From NCBI GenBank assembly GCA_002328625.1, contig DCVC01000287.1:1756-10036 (forward strand): DNA of 8,281 nucleotides, given 5' to 3'. Within the stretch, counting starts at the first letter, position 1. Each line of letters opens with the position of its first letter. Below, in pieces: positions 1 to 6,366 of the stretch. The stretch is from Bacteroidales bacterium UBA2198 (lineage in GTDB: Bacteria; Bacteroidota; Bacteroidia; Bacteroidales; VadinHA17). The translations under genes and the position numbers were made by a program. The notes under the pieces are model-generated. The model was not told the DNA's origin, made no database searches, and saw only the letters and a program-made list of their open reading frames with translations.

Positions 1-1571
1 GGCTCCCATGCTTCAGTTATTCCTATTGATATTCTCCTTTCCCTAATTTCTTTCTCAGGAATACCTAATATTAAGGACAGATATCTGTCGGCAAAACCAT
101 CTTTTTTTGCTCTGATCAGGATATCATCGGGCAGGTGATCACCCTTATATTTAAGTATCTCCTCCTCTTCATCCACAAGCTCCTTCATCCGGGAAATAAA
201 CCATGGCTTAATATGAGTTTTAAGGTAAAGCTCCTCAATATCTGCTCCCTTCCGCAATGCTTCATACATGATGAACTGGCGTTCGCTCGACGGATGTTTA
301 AGCAATATCATCAGTTCATCAAGCGATTTCTGATTGAAATCTTTTGCAAACCCGAGGCCATACCGTCCGGTTTCAAGGGAGCGGATTGCTTTCTGCAGGG
401 CCTCTTTATAGGTTTTCCCTATACTCATCACTTCTCCGACCGCGAGCATCTGGGTGCCCAGTTTATCTTCAAGACCCTCGAACTTTTCAAAGGCCCACCG
501 TGCAAATTTAACAACAACATAATCCCCTGAAGGTTTGTATTTATCAAGGGTGCCTTCGCGCCAGTAAGGGATTTCATCAAGGGTCAGTCCTCCGGCAAGA
601 AGTGCAGAAACAAATGCAATAGGGAATCCGGTTGCCTTTGAAGCCAATGCCGATGAACGTGATGTCCGCGGATTGATCTCAATAACAACCACTCTTCCTG
701 TCTTCGGGTCGTGTGCAAACTGGATGTTTGTGCCGCCGATAACTTCAATGGCCTCCACTATTGAATATGAATATCTCTGAAGTCTTTCCTGCAGTTCAGG
801 TTTAATTGTCATCATCGGAGCAGTGCAAAAGGAATCTCCCGTATGCACACCCATGGCATCGACGTTCTCAATAAAACAAACAGTTATCATCTGGTTCTTT
901 GAATCCCTTACAACCTCCAGCTCAAGCTCTTCCCAGCCTACAACTGACTCCTCAACAAGCACCTGATTTACTATGCTTGCCGACAATCCCCTGCTTGCAA
1001 TTGTTCGCAACTCCTCGATGTTATATACCAGTCCTCCGCCTGTTCCTCCCATCGTGTAAGCAGGCCTTATCACCACCGGATAACCAAGCTCTGCAGCAGC
1101 CTTTTCGGCATCCTCGACAGTGTTGACAGCCTTGCTCAGAGGCATCTCAATCCCGAGACGGTTCATCGTTTCTTTGAATGCGATCCTGTCTTCACCCCTT
1201 TCAATTGCATCAACATTTACCCCTATTACTTCTACATTGTACTTGTCCAGGATACCCTTTTTTGCCAGGAGTGACGAAAGATTCAGCCCTGTCTGACCTC
1301 CCAGATTTGGCAGAAGAGCGTCGGGTCTCTCCTTTTTGATTATCTCTGTAAGAGCGTATTCATTTAATGGTTCTATGTATGTTATATCTGCTATCTCGGG
1401 ATCGGTCATTATTGTTGCAGGATTTGAGTTGACCAGAATAATCTTATAACCTAAAGACCTTAATGCTTTACAGGCCTGGGTCCCGGAATAATCAAATTCG
1501 CAGGCCTGTCCGATAATAATCGGCCCCGAGCCGATAATCAGCACCTTTTCAATATCTGACCGTTTTGGCAT
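1..1571 (-). CDS. carB: Carbamoyl-phosphate synthase large subunit, N-terminal half (partial)
   Basis: The large subunit makes carbamoyl phosphate from bicarbonate, glutamine-derived ammonia and two ATP in the cytoplasm, feeding pyrimidine and arginine synthesis. The window holds the first 523 codons (the family has about 1,070); the 3' half lies beyond the left edge. The start ATG at 1571-1569 gives MPKRSDIEKVLIIGSGPIII, the standard CarB N-terminus, and there is no other in-frame ATG close by. The frame is open throughout. The first ATP-grasp domain is intact: PVVIRPAYTMGGTGGG at residues 165-180 and EINPRTSRSSALA from 298, where E298 and N300 match the E. coli metal-binding E299 and N301. 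The sequence continues into the oligomerisation domain and stops at GITEAWE. No carA lies directly upstream; that side holds a divergent oxidoreductase gene, so carB is probably first in its transcript. I saw no convincing promoter. Confidence 0.97.
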   Translation of the reverse strand, partial: MPKRSDIEKVLIIGSGPIIIGQACEFDYSGTQACKALRSLGYKIILVNSNPATIMTDPEIADITYIEPLNEYALTEIIKKERPDALLPNLGGQTGLNLSSLLAKKGILDKYNVEVIGVNVDAIERGEDRIAFKETMNRLGIEMPLSKAVNTVEDAEKAAAELGYPVVIRPAYTMGGTGGGLVYNIEELRTIASRGLSASIVNQVLVEESVVGWEELELEVVRDSKNQMITVCFIENVDAMGVHTGDSFCTAPMMTIKPELQERLQRYSYSIVEAIEVIGGTNIQFAHDPKTGRVVVIEINPRTSRSSALASKATGFPIAFVSALLAGGLTLDEIPYWREGTLDKYKPSGDYVVVKFARWAFEKFEGLEDKLGTQMLAVGEVMSIGKTYKEALQKAIRSLETGRYGLGFAKDFNQKSLDELMILLKHPSSERQFIMYEALRKGADIEELYLKTHIKPWFISRMKELVDEEEEILKYKGDHLPDDILIRAKKDGFADRYLSLILGIPEKEIRERRISIGITEAWE

Positions 1572-1854
1572 GATGATTTTTTAAGTTGAAAATATGGTTC
1601 GCAATTTAGAAAATCAAATTAACTTTTTAAACATGCCCGAGGTTTTTGCTTATTCATTTTAATCTCGTAAATTTATATAGGCATTGCACTTATTCAGGGT
1701 GAAGTAACATATTGATAACCCATAAAAAAAACTAATTATGAAACCCACATGATCGATTCAGATCGCAAACAATTATGAAAATAATTTTAATTCATGTGGG
1801 TTCTCCCGCTTTGCGGGACAGGCTATACGACCTTTAATAATAAATTATATACGT
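1572..1854. other. Divergent intergenic region between carB and the oxidoreductase gene
   Basis: This 283-nt stretch separates two divergently transcribed genes and must contain both start regions. The carB-proximal half is plain AT-rich sequence. The other half, 1741-1818, is dense in inverted repeats (see the separate entry). On the minus strand, TAAATTTA near 1663-1670 resembles a Bacteroidota -7 box but has no good TTTG at the right distance. On the plus strand, TAATTTTA at 1782-1789 resembles a -7 box but also lacks a -33 partner. No tRNA, small gene or Shine-Dalgarno sequence was seen. Confidence 0.7.
1741..1818 (+). repeat. Inverted-repeat block: possible three-way junction plus GC hairpin
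   Basis: Directly visible are an 11-bp outer stem AACCCACATGA (1742-1752) with TCATGTGGGTT (1792-1802), and two hairpins nested inside it: CGAT-TCAG-ATCG (1754-1765) and AATTAT-GAAA-ATAATT (1771-1786). One nucleotide after the outer stem comes TCCCGC-TTT-GCGGGA (1804-1818), a perfect 6-bp stem with a 3-nt loop. A 10-bp direct repeat AATTATGAAA (1734-1743 and 1771-1780) overlaps the block. It ends 36 nt before the oxidoreductase start codon, so as RNA it would sit in that gene's 5' leader. It lies between divergent genes and has no T-run behind the GC hairpin, so it is a poor candidate for a terminator. It could be a structured leader RNA or a small dispersed (REP- or MITE-like) repeat. The base pairing is observed; any function is inference. 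Confidence 0.6.
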
Positions 1855-3213
1855 ATGAAAACAAAAACACAAACAACCATCAGCCGGAGGGGATTTATTG
1901 GCACTTCGGCATCTGTGCTGGCAGGGTTGACAATAATACCGCGCCATGCTGTTTCAGGATTGGGACATATTGCACCAAGCGACAAATTAAATATTGCAGG
2001 AGTGGGAATAGGAGGAATGGGAAGGAGCAACCTGGCAAATGTGGCAAAGACCGAGAATATTGTTGCTCTCTGTGATGTTGACTGGGGAGAGCAGACGACA
2101 AGGGTTTTTAAACTATACACGGGAGCAAAGCAGTATAAGGATTATCGTATCATGCTGGACAGTCAGAAGGAAATTGATGCAGTGATTGTAGCAACATCCG
2201 ATCATACTCATGCAGTGATCAGTATGGATTCAATGAAACGAGGAAAGCATGTATTTACACAGAAACCTCTGACACATACGGTTTATGAAGCCAAGGCTCT
2301 TACAAAAGCTGCAAAGGAGTACAAGGTTGCCACCCAGATGGGAAACCAGGGACAGGCCGGCAATGGTCCCAGGCGCCTGCGTGAGATGCTATGGGATGGA
2401 GTTATAGGACCTGTCCGTGAAGTACATGTCTGGACCGACAGGCCAAATAACGGCCTTTTCAAGACCTACTGGCCTCAGGGAGTAAACCGTCCGGCTGAAA
2501 CGCCTCCCACCCCTGAAGTACTTGACTGGGATCTGTTTGTCGGACCTGCTCCTATGCGTCCATACCACCCGGCATATCATCCTTTCAGATGGCGCGGATG
2601 GTGGGATTTCGGCACAGGAGCCCTCGGAGATATCGGCTGCCACTCACTTGATCCTATTTTCAGAGCTTTAAAACTAAAGTATCCAACATCTGTACAGGCT
2701 GTCTCCACACTTGTTAATACAGAAACATATCCTTCCGGATCAATTGTGAGATATGAATTTCCCGCACGTGAAGGAATGTCACCGGTAAGCCTTACATGGT
2801 ACGATGGAGGATTACGGCCGCTGCTTATACCGGAGCTTGAACCAGGAATGAAGATGGGAGAAGGTGGAACTCTTTACATAGGCGACAAGGGAAAGATACT
2901 TAATGATACGATTCTTCCGGCAGCCCTGCGTAAATCATATAAAGCACCCGAACCATACATTCCGTCATCACCGGGTCATGAGGAAGAGTGGATACTTGCA
3001 TGCAAAGGAGGAGCACCGGCCGGTTCAGATTTTGATTGGGCAGGCCCGCTTACGGAAACTGTCCTGTTGGGTAACATAGCGCTCCGTAATGAAGTGAAAG
3101 AAAAACTGGGCGGAGAGGTAATGCTATGGGATCCTGACAAGTTCAGCTTCACTAATATGCCGGAAGCTGACAAATTCCTGCATTGTGATTACCGTAAAGG
3201 CTGGAGTCTCTAA
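1855..3213 (+). CDS. Tat-exported Gfo/Idh/MocA family oxidoreductase
   Basis: A 452-residue NAD(P)-dependent sugar or sugar-derivative dehydrogenase of the Gfo/Idh/MocA family. The N-terminus carries a twin-arginine signal (S10-R11-R12-G-F-I, then a hydrophobic stretch to about residue 29), so it is probably exported folded with cofactor to the periplasm. The Rossmann domain follows: GVGIGGMG at 49-56, ALCDVD at 71-76 and SDHTH at 115-119. The usual EKP motif reads TQKPL (135-139), with Gln in place of Glu. The C-terminal domain contains DWDLFVGPAP (224-233) and GDIGCHSLD (258-266), where D259 and H263 sit where the family's catalytic residues are expected. Length and architecture match the large secreted subfamily common in Bacteroidota and Planctomycetota. 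The substrate cannot be read from the sequence; oxidation of sugars or glycosides to keto forms is plausible. The ATG at 1855 has no Shine-Dalgarno but places the signal peptide correctly. Confidence 0.93.
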   Translation: MKTKTQTTISRRGFIGTSASVLAGLTIIPRHAVSGLGHIAPSDKLNIAGVGIGGMGRSNLANVAKTENIVALCDVDWGEQTTRVFKLYTGAKQYKDYRIMLDSQKEIDAVIVATSDHTHAVISMDSMKRGKHVFTQKPLTHTVYEAKALTKAAKEYKVATQMGNQGQAGNGPRRLREMLWDGVIGPVREVHVWTDRPNNGLFKTYWPQGVNRPAETPPTPEVLDWDLFVGPAPMRPYHPAYHPFRWRGWWDFGTGALGDIGCHSLDPIFRALKLKYPTSVQAVSTLVNTETYPSGSIVRYEFPAREGMSPVSLTWYDGGLRPLLIPELEPGMKMGEGGTLYIGDKGKILNDTILPAALRKSYKAPEPYIPSSPGHEEEWILACKGGAPAGSDFDWAGPLTETVLLGNIALRNEVKEKLGGEVMLWDPDKFSFTNMPEADKFLHCDYRKGWSL

Positions 3214-3437
3214 AAGATCAGTATCACAGCAAATATCTATGTAATTATTCCGGTTAAGACCCGGCTAAAATCATAACATATAAACATTTTGCATAAAGAG
3301 TTGTTATTAATACAAAGGCAATTAGATATAGAGGATTATTCTGATTGCAGGTTTTGTTGATAATTTGGTTGTTTTTGAGTTTCAAATTGCAGAATTTTTA
3401 GTAACTTATGCTTTTAAAGTATCGTTTTGTTATTTAG
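3214..3437. other. Intergenic region, oxidoreductase to lysozyme-like gene
   Basis: This is 224 nt of AT-rich sequence. Just after the oxidoreductase stop, CCGG-TTAAGAC-CCGG (about 3250-3264) could form a weak 4-bp stem, but no T-tract follows, so I do not call a terminator. Several TTTG-like and TA-rich boxes lie between 3350 and 3430, but none has the right spacing for a Bacteroidota promoter. The part at 3373-3404 resembles a segment upstream of the next gene (see the repeat entry). The gap suggests the lysozyme-like gene has its own promoter. Confidence 0.5.
3373..3404 (+). repeat. Imperfect direct repeat, copy 1
   Basis: The core AATTGCAGAATTTTTAGTAA (3385-3404) matches AATTGGGGATTTTTTAGTAA (3939-3958) at 17 of 20 positions. 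The similarity extends upstream to a shared TTGAG and TTT. Copy 1 ends 33 nt before the lysozyme-like start codon, and copy 2 lies about 100 nt before the epimerase start. It could be a decayed dispersed repeat or a shared upstream element. AT-rich sequence makes chance similarity possible. Confidence 0.35.
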
Positions 3438-3884
3438 ATGAAATCTAAGATTAAACTGATGATTAGCGGGGTGCCGGTAAAGAAGATGTATCTTTTCATG
3501 CTCTTTTTCTCTATAGCTGTACATGCAGTCGCTCCTGATCAGAGAGCTCTTTATATTCACGAGGCAATGCCTGCCAAACCTTTTACCAGGCTTATGTACG
3601 CAGTCGGAATGGTTGAAACAATGTGTAATACAAATGCTTACAATGAAATTGAGCAGGCAGCTGGCATTTTTCAGATACGTCAGGTAAGGCTTGATGACTA
3701 TAACAGACGAACAGGGAATAATTATTCTCTTAAAGATATGTTCAATTATGAGATATCTGAAAAGGTCTTCCTCTATTTTGCTTCACTTACAGGTCCTTAT
3801 GATTTTGAGAGAATAGCAAAATCATGGAACGGTTCAGGACCCAGGACCGAATTCTACTGGAAAAGGATAAAGAGATACTTGTAA
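3438..3884 (+). CDS. Small secreted lysozyme-like (transglycosylase-type) protein
   Basis: A 148-residue protein with a basic N-terminus and a hydrophobic stretch (residues 17-30) ending in AVHAVA, a plausible signal peptidase site, so probably periplasmic or secreted. The remainder follows the lysozyme/SLT transglycosylase pattern: E60 in AVGMVE as candidate catalytic acid, AAGIFQI at 74-80 matching the family's G-[LI]-[MF]-Q-I motif, and SWNGSG at 129-134 matching the A-x-N-G motif before a C-terminal WKRIKRYL. That implies cleavage of the glycan strands of peptidoglycan. The domain is small and has no LysM, SPOR or other wall-binding part. Starts at M8 or M17 are possible; M17 would lose the positively charged n-region, so M1 is preferred. 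It lies between two sugar-enzyme genes on the same strand with long gaps either side and is probably transcribed alone. The fold call rests on short motifs and is moderately sure. Confidence 0.75.
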   Translation: MKSKIKLMISGVPVKKMYLFMLFFSIAVHAVAPDQRALYIHEAMPAKPFTRLMYAVGMVETMCNTNAYNEIEQAAGIFQIRQVRLDDYNRRTGNNYSLKDMFNYEISEKVFLYFASLTGPYDFERIAKSWNGSGPRTEFYWKRIKRYL

Positions 3885-3926
3885 GACTCGCTTATTTTCT
3901 TCAATTATCAATCAGACATCAGGTGA

Positions 3927-3958
3927 TTGAGGATTTGCAATTGGGGATTTTTTAGTAA
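3927..3958 (+). repeat. Imperfect direct repeat, copy 2
   Basis: Second copy of the segment at 3373-3404; the 20-bp cores agree at 17 positions (3939-3958 against 3385-3404). It lies just upstream of the epimerase promoter, about 30 nt before its -33 box. Confidence 0.35.
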
Positions 3959-3988
3959 TCATCATCCTGTTTATATTAGAAGAGTTAA

Positions 3989-4020
3989 TTTGATTTCTTA
4001 ATAAGACTTTTATATCTTTA
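3989..4020 (+). promoter_or_regulatory. Bacteroidota-type promoter for the epimerase gene
   Basis: TTTG (3989-3992), a 20-nt spacer, then TATCTTTA (4013-4020). Compared with the known Bacteroidota pattern TTTG-N19/21-TAnnTTTG, the -33 box is exact and the -7 box matches five of its six fixed bases. The leader would be about 35 nt. A short inverted repeat TTAAG-AA-CTTAA (4018-4029) overlaps the -7 box end and could be an operator, but it is AT-rich and may be chance. Confidence 0.65.
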
Positions 4021-4062
4021 AGAACTTAAGGTTAAAACTCATAACAATTAATATTAAATCTG

Positions 4063-4974
4063 ATGAAAACTTCAAGAAGAACTTTTATTAAAGCAGGGAC
4101 AATGGCTGTTGTCGGTGCTGCTGTTTTACCCCGGCAGGTACTCGCATCACAACAAAAAAAGGGAATAGTTGGTTTACAGCTCTATTCCATACGCGAGGAT
4201 ATGATTAAAGATCCTCCCGGATCGTTAACCCAGCTGAGAAATATGGGTTATAAATATGTTGAACATGCAAATTATGTTAATAGAAAGTTCTATGGATATA
4301 ATCCGAAGGAATTCCGTAGGGTGTTGGATGATCTCGGATTAAAGATGATCAGCGGACATACTGTAATGGGCAGGGAACACTGGAACGAAACTGCGAAAGA
4401 TTTCTCCGACAGCTGGAAATACACAGTAGAAGATGCTGCGGTGCTTGGCCAGAAATATGTTGTCAGCCCATGGATGGATGAGAGTATGAGGGAAACATAT
4501 GATGACCTGAAGCGATATATGGATGTATTTAATAAATGCGGCGAGTTATGCATGAAGCAAGGGATGAAATTCGGTTATCACAACCACGATTTCGAGTTCA
4601 GCGTAAAACTTAACAATGAAAAGATGTTCGATATCATGATGAAGAGTATCGACCCCGGCCTTGTTGTGATACAGCTTGATATCGGGAATCTTTATAATGG
4701 TGGTGCAATTGCCATGGATGTTGTTAAACAGTATCCCGGAAGGTTTGAAAATATACATGTTAAGGATGAGATTGAAGCCACAGGTGGCAATGAGAAGTAT
4801 GAAAGCTGTATTGTGGGAGAGGGAATAGTGAATGTAAAAGAAGTAATGGATCTGGCCGTAAAAATAGGTGGTACGGAAGTTTTTATTATCGAACAGGAGT
4901 CATATCAGGGTAAGGCCCCGATGGAGTGTATGAAAACCAATCTGGAGGTTATGAAGAAATGGGGGTATATTTAA
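4063..4974 (+). CDS. Tat-exported sugar isomerase/epimerase, xylose isomerase-like TIM barrel
   Basis: A 303-residue protein of the AP-endonuclease-2/xylose-isomerase-like TIM-barrel family, which isomerises, epimerises or otherwise converts sugars and keto-sugars using a divalent metal. It starts with a twin-arginine signal (S4-R5-R6-T-F-I-K, hydrophobic to about 22, LASQQ near 28), so it should act in the periplasm. Barrel motifs appear in order: GLQLYSIRED (37-46), YVEHANY (65-71), GYHNHDFEF (171-179), IQLDIGN (203-209), NIHVKDE (230-236), GEGIV (252-256) and IIEQE (275-279). Likely metal ligands include D206, H232 and E277 or E279 plus an acidic residue in the HNHDFEF strand. Length is normal for the exported subfamily. 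It has its own promoter and ends 16 nt from the convergent M55 gene. The exact reaction is unknown; such proteins often accompany Gfo/Idh/MocA oxidoreductases like the one upstream. Confidence 0.92.
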   Translation: MKTSRRTFIKAGTMAVVGAAVLPRQVLASQQKKGIVGLQLYSIREDMIKDPPGSLTQLRNMGYKYVEHANYVNRKFYGYNPKEFRRVLDDLGLKMISGHTVMGREHWNETAKDFSDSWKYTVEDAAVLGQKYVVSPWMDESMRETYDDLKRYMDVFNKCGELCMKQGMKFGYHNHDFEFSVKLNNEKMFDIMMKSIDPGLVVIQLDIGNLYNGGAIAMDVVKQYPGRFENIHVKDEIEATGGNEKYESCIVGEGIVNVKEVMDLAVKIGGTEVFIIEQESYQGKAPMECMKTNLEVMKKWGYI

Positions 4975-4990
4975 TATAATTTCTGAGCTG

Positions 4991-5677
4991 CTATTGTTTT
5001 TTTGACCAGGTAAAAAGATGCAATGCATTTTCAGCAACACCTTCTCTTTTTACAAGAACCGGTTTTGGAAGTGAGGGATCGAGGTTAAGGTATTCTTCCC
5101 TGACCTTGATGGGTGTCTTTATAATGTAAGGTTTGCAGAGAGGTATAGCTGCAATAGCAGCGTTCTGGGCAAGCTCACCCGATTCGACATCATTGTACCA
5201 GTACCGGTTTTCAGATCTGGACGATTGTGTATGGTTAAGTACACCGTCGGGTGTGCCCATCATTGCATGAAAACCAAGCATAACCATTCCTGCAAATGAA
5301 CTGTCGAGCTCTGACAGATTACCTGCTCCCGGCCTTGGACGTCCTGTAATATATTTTGCCCCGGGTACCATGAGATGAGGGATAACAGCCTGTGAACCAT
5401 GGCCGTCAAGAACAACAACCTCAGAAGCCCCTCCGTCGAGAAGACCTTTTACAACAGCGGCAACATCTCCCATGAAGTATTCGCAGGCCTGAATATTCAG
5501 AGGAGTATCTTTCTCGCGTGTCTGTTCAAACTTAAATACTCCGCTTATACCTTCGAGATCTGTGTTGACATAGATCTTTATCTGAGCAGATAGAGGATTC
5601 ATGAAGATATAGAATGCAAGTAAAATAAGCCTGGATATTCTGACTACTGATTTCAGTGTATTAACTTGTCTGATCAT
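4991..5677 (-). CDS. Secreted M55-family D-aminopeptidase-like metallopeptidase, apparently shortened
   Basis: A 228-residue member of peptidase family M55 (DppA type), zinc peptidases that release N-terminal D-amino acids from short peptides. A signal peptide (hydrophobic 17-27, PLSA before Q32) predicts export. Visible motifs: D40 and E42 in NTDLEGISG, H93 in LDGHG, H137 in GFHAM, LNHT at 147-150 and E168 in SGELAQNAA. Their spacing agrees with the DppA zinc ligands (D8, E10, H60, H104, E133 from memory). After E168, however, only 60 residues remain, against about 140 in B. subtilis DppA. The reading runs from NAAIA straight into AIPLCKPYIIKTPIKV, which resembles the late C-terminal strand of the family. 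The segment expected between them is missing, so an in-frame internal deletion is likely; activity is uncertain. The gene starts 10 nt after the membrane-protein stop and is last in the GH16 operon. Confidence 0.88.
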   Translation of the reverse strand: MIRQVNTLKSVVRISRLILLAFYIFMNPLSAQIKIYVNTDLEGISGVFKFEQTREKDTPLNIQACEYFMGDVAAVVKGLLDGGASEVVVLDGHGSQAVIPHLMVPGAKYITGRPRPGAGNLSELDSSFAGMVMLGFHAMMGTPDGVLNHTQSSRSENRYWYNDVESGELAQNAAIAAIPLCKPYIIKTPIKVREEYLNLDPSLPKPVLVKREGVAENALHLFTWSKKQ

Positions 5678-5687
5678 TTGTAATATT

Positions 5688-6329
5688 TCATTTCACGTAA
5701 TTTCCCGTAACCGGTGGTGTCGGATCATTCTCTTTTATCCTTTTTCTGCAGAGCTGTTCGACTTCAAAAACATTTGGTATGCCTGAGATATATAATGTAT
5801 CGGGCACATACCTGTCGGGGCCGTTCTTACTGCTTACCATTTTACCTGTTCTCATACCTAATGTTATATCTCCTTTTTTCTCGTTGCCTTTAACTGTAAT
5901 ATCTCCTGAAAACTGTTCCCAGTCAATTGACCTTATACTGTTCTTCCGGAAATGTATCAGTCTTGTCGGTGTACCAGCAAAGTAACCACCCTTTTTAAAC
6001 ATGGAAGAAAGACCAAATCCCAGCATTGCAATACCTACAAGGACAAAGACACCAATTATTAAAGCAGGCACAAGAATAGGACCAAGATTCCCCGGGCCGG
6101 CTACCGTTGGAACACCGTTTGCAGTAAATTCAACTTCTTTTCCGACGAAAAGAGGCCCAAGAAAGGCAATTACAAAAATACTTGTAAATGCCAGCCAGAC
6201 AGCTCCGAACAGGACCATGAAAAGAGATAACCTGACCGGTTGAGATCGTCTCGCCTGCACGGTAAAGTCTTTACTTTCAGAGCCAATGGCATTAACTAAT
6301 TCTTGTGGTAATGAAATATACTCTATCAT
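5688..6329 (-). CDS. Two-helix membrane protein with possible PH-like cytoplasmic domain
   Basis: I do not recognise a named family for this 213-residue protein. It shows a short polar N-terminus, a hydrophobic helix at about 34-61, a loop of about 22 residues (VGKEVEFTANGVPTVAGPGN) and a second helix at about 84-110. A soluble C-terminal domain of about 100 residues follows. That part (GGYFAGTPTRLIHFR at 114-128, IRSIDWEQFSGDITVKG at 132-148, GIPNVFEVEQLCRKRI at 183-198) has the pattern of bacterial PH-like domains that follow paired helices in DUF304-type proteins. This is inference from pattern, not a confirmed match. Topology by the positive-inside rule puts both ends in the cytoplasm. 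It is the middle gene of the operon, 37 nt after GH16 and 10 nt before M55. In the upstream gap, GATTAA (6335-6340) and TTAATC (6351-6356) could form a weak hairpin. Confidence 0.8.
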   Translation of the reverse strand: MIEYISLPQELVNAIGSESKDFTVQARRSQPVRLSLFMVLFGAVWLAFTSIFVIAFLGPLFVGKEVEFTANGVPTVAGPGNLGPILVPALIIGVFVLVGIAMLGFGLSSMFKKGGYFAGTPTRLIHFRKNSIRSIDWEQFSGDITVKGNEKKGDITLGMRTGKMVSSKNGPDRYVPDTLYISGIPNVFEVEQLCRKRIKENDPTPPVTGNYVK

Positions 6330-6366
6330 GACACGATTAAGGATTTATTTTTAATCTACTTATTAT

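Larger units (their letters stand above)
3885..4062. other. Intergenic region, lysozyme-like gene to epimerase
   Basis: This 178-nt AT-rich stretch contains the second copy of the imperfect repeat (3927-3958) and a well-formed Bacteroidota-type promoter (3989-4020). I saw no stem-loop followed by a T-run that would serve as a terminator for the upstream gene, and no small ORF or RNA gene. Confidence 0.5.

Noticed and set aside
135..1126. Plus-strand open frames of 131 and 75 codons inside the first 1.1 kb
   Set aside because: They lie antisense to carB, whose frame is open and strongly conserved over the whole stretch; the translations show no domain or signal.
1804..1818. GC hairpin as a rho-independent terminator
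   Set aside because: No T-tract follows on either strand and both flanking genes diverge from this region, so there is no transcript to end here.
1794..2075. 93-codon plus-strand frame starting inside the inverted-repeat block
   Set aside because: It overlaps the oxidoreductase N-terminus in another frame, and the true gene has the Tat signal and Rossmann motif there.
4966..5002. Terminator between the convergent epimerase and M55 genes
   Set aside because: TATAT-TTA-ATATA (4966-4978) is a weak all-AT stem inside the epimerase end, and the T-run at 4996-5002 has no GC stem in front of it.
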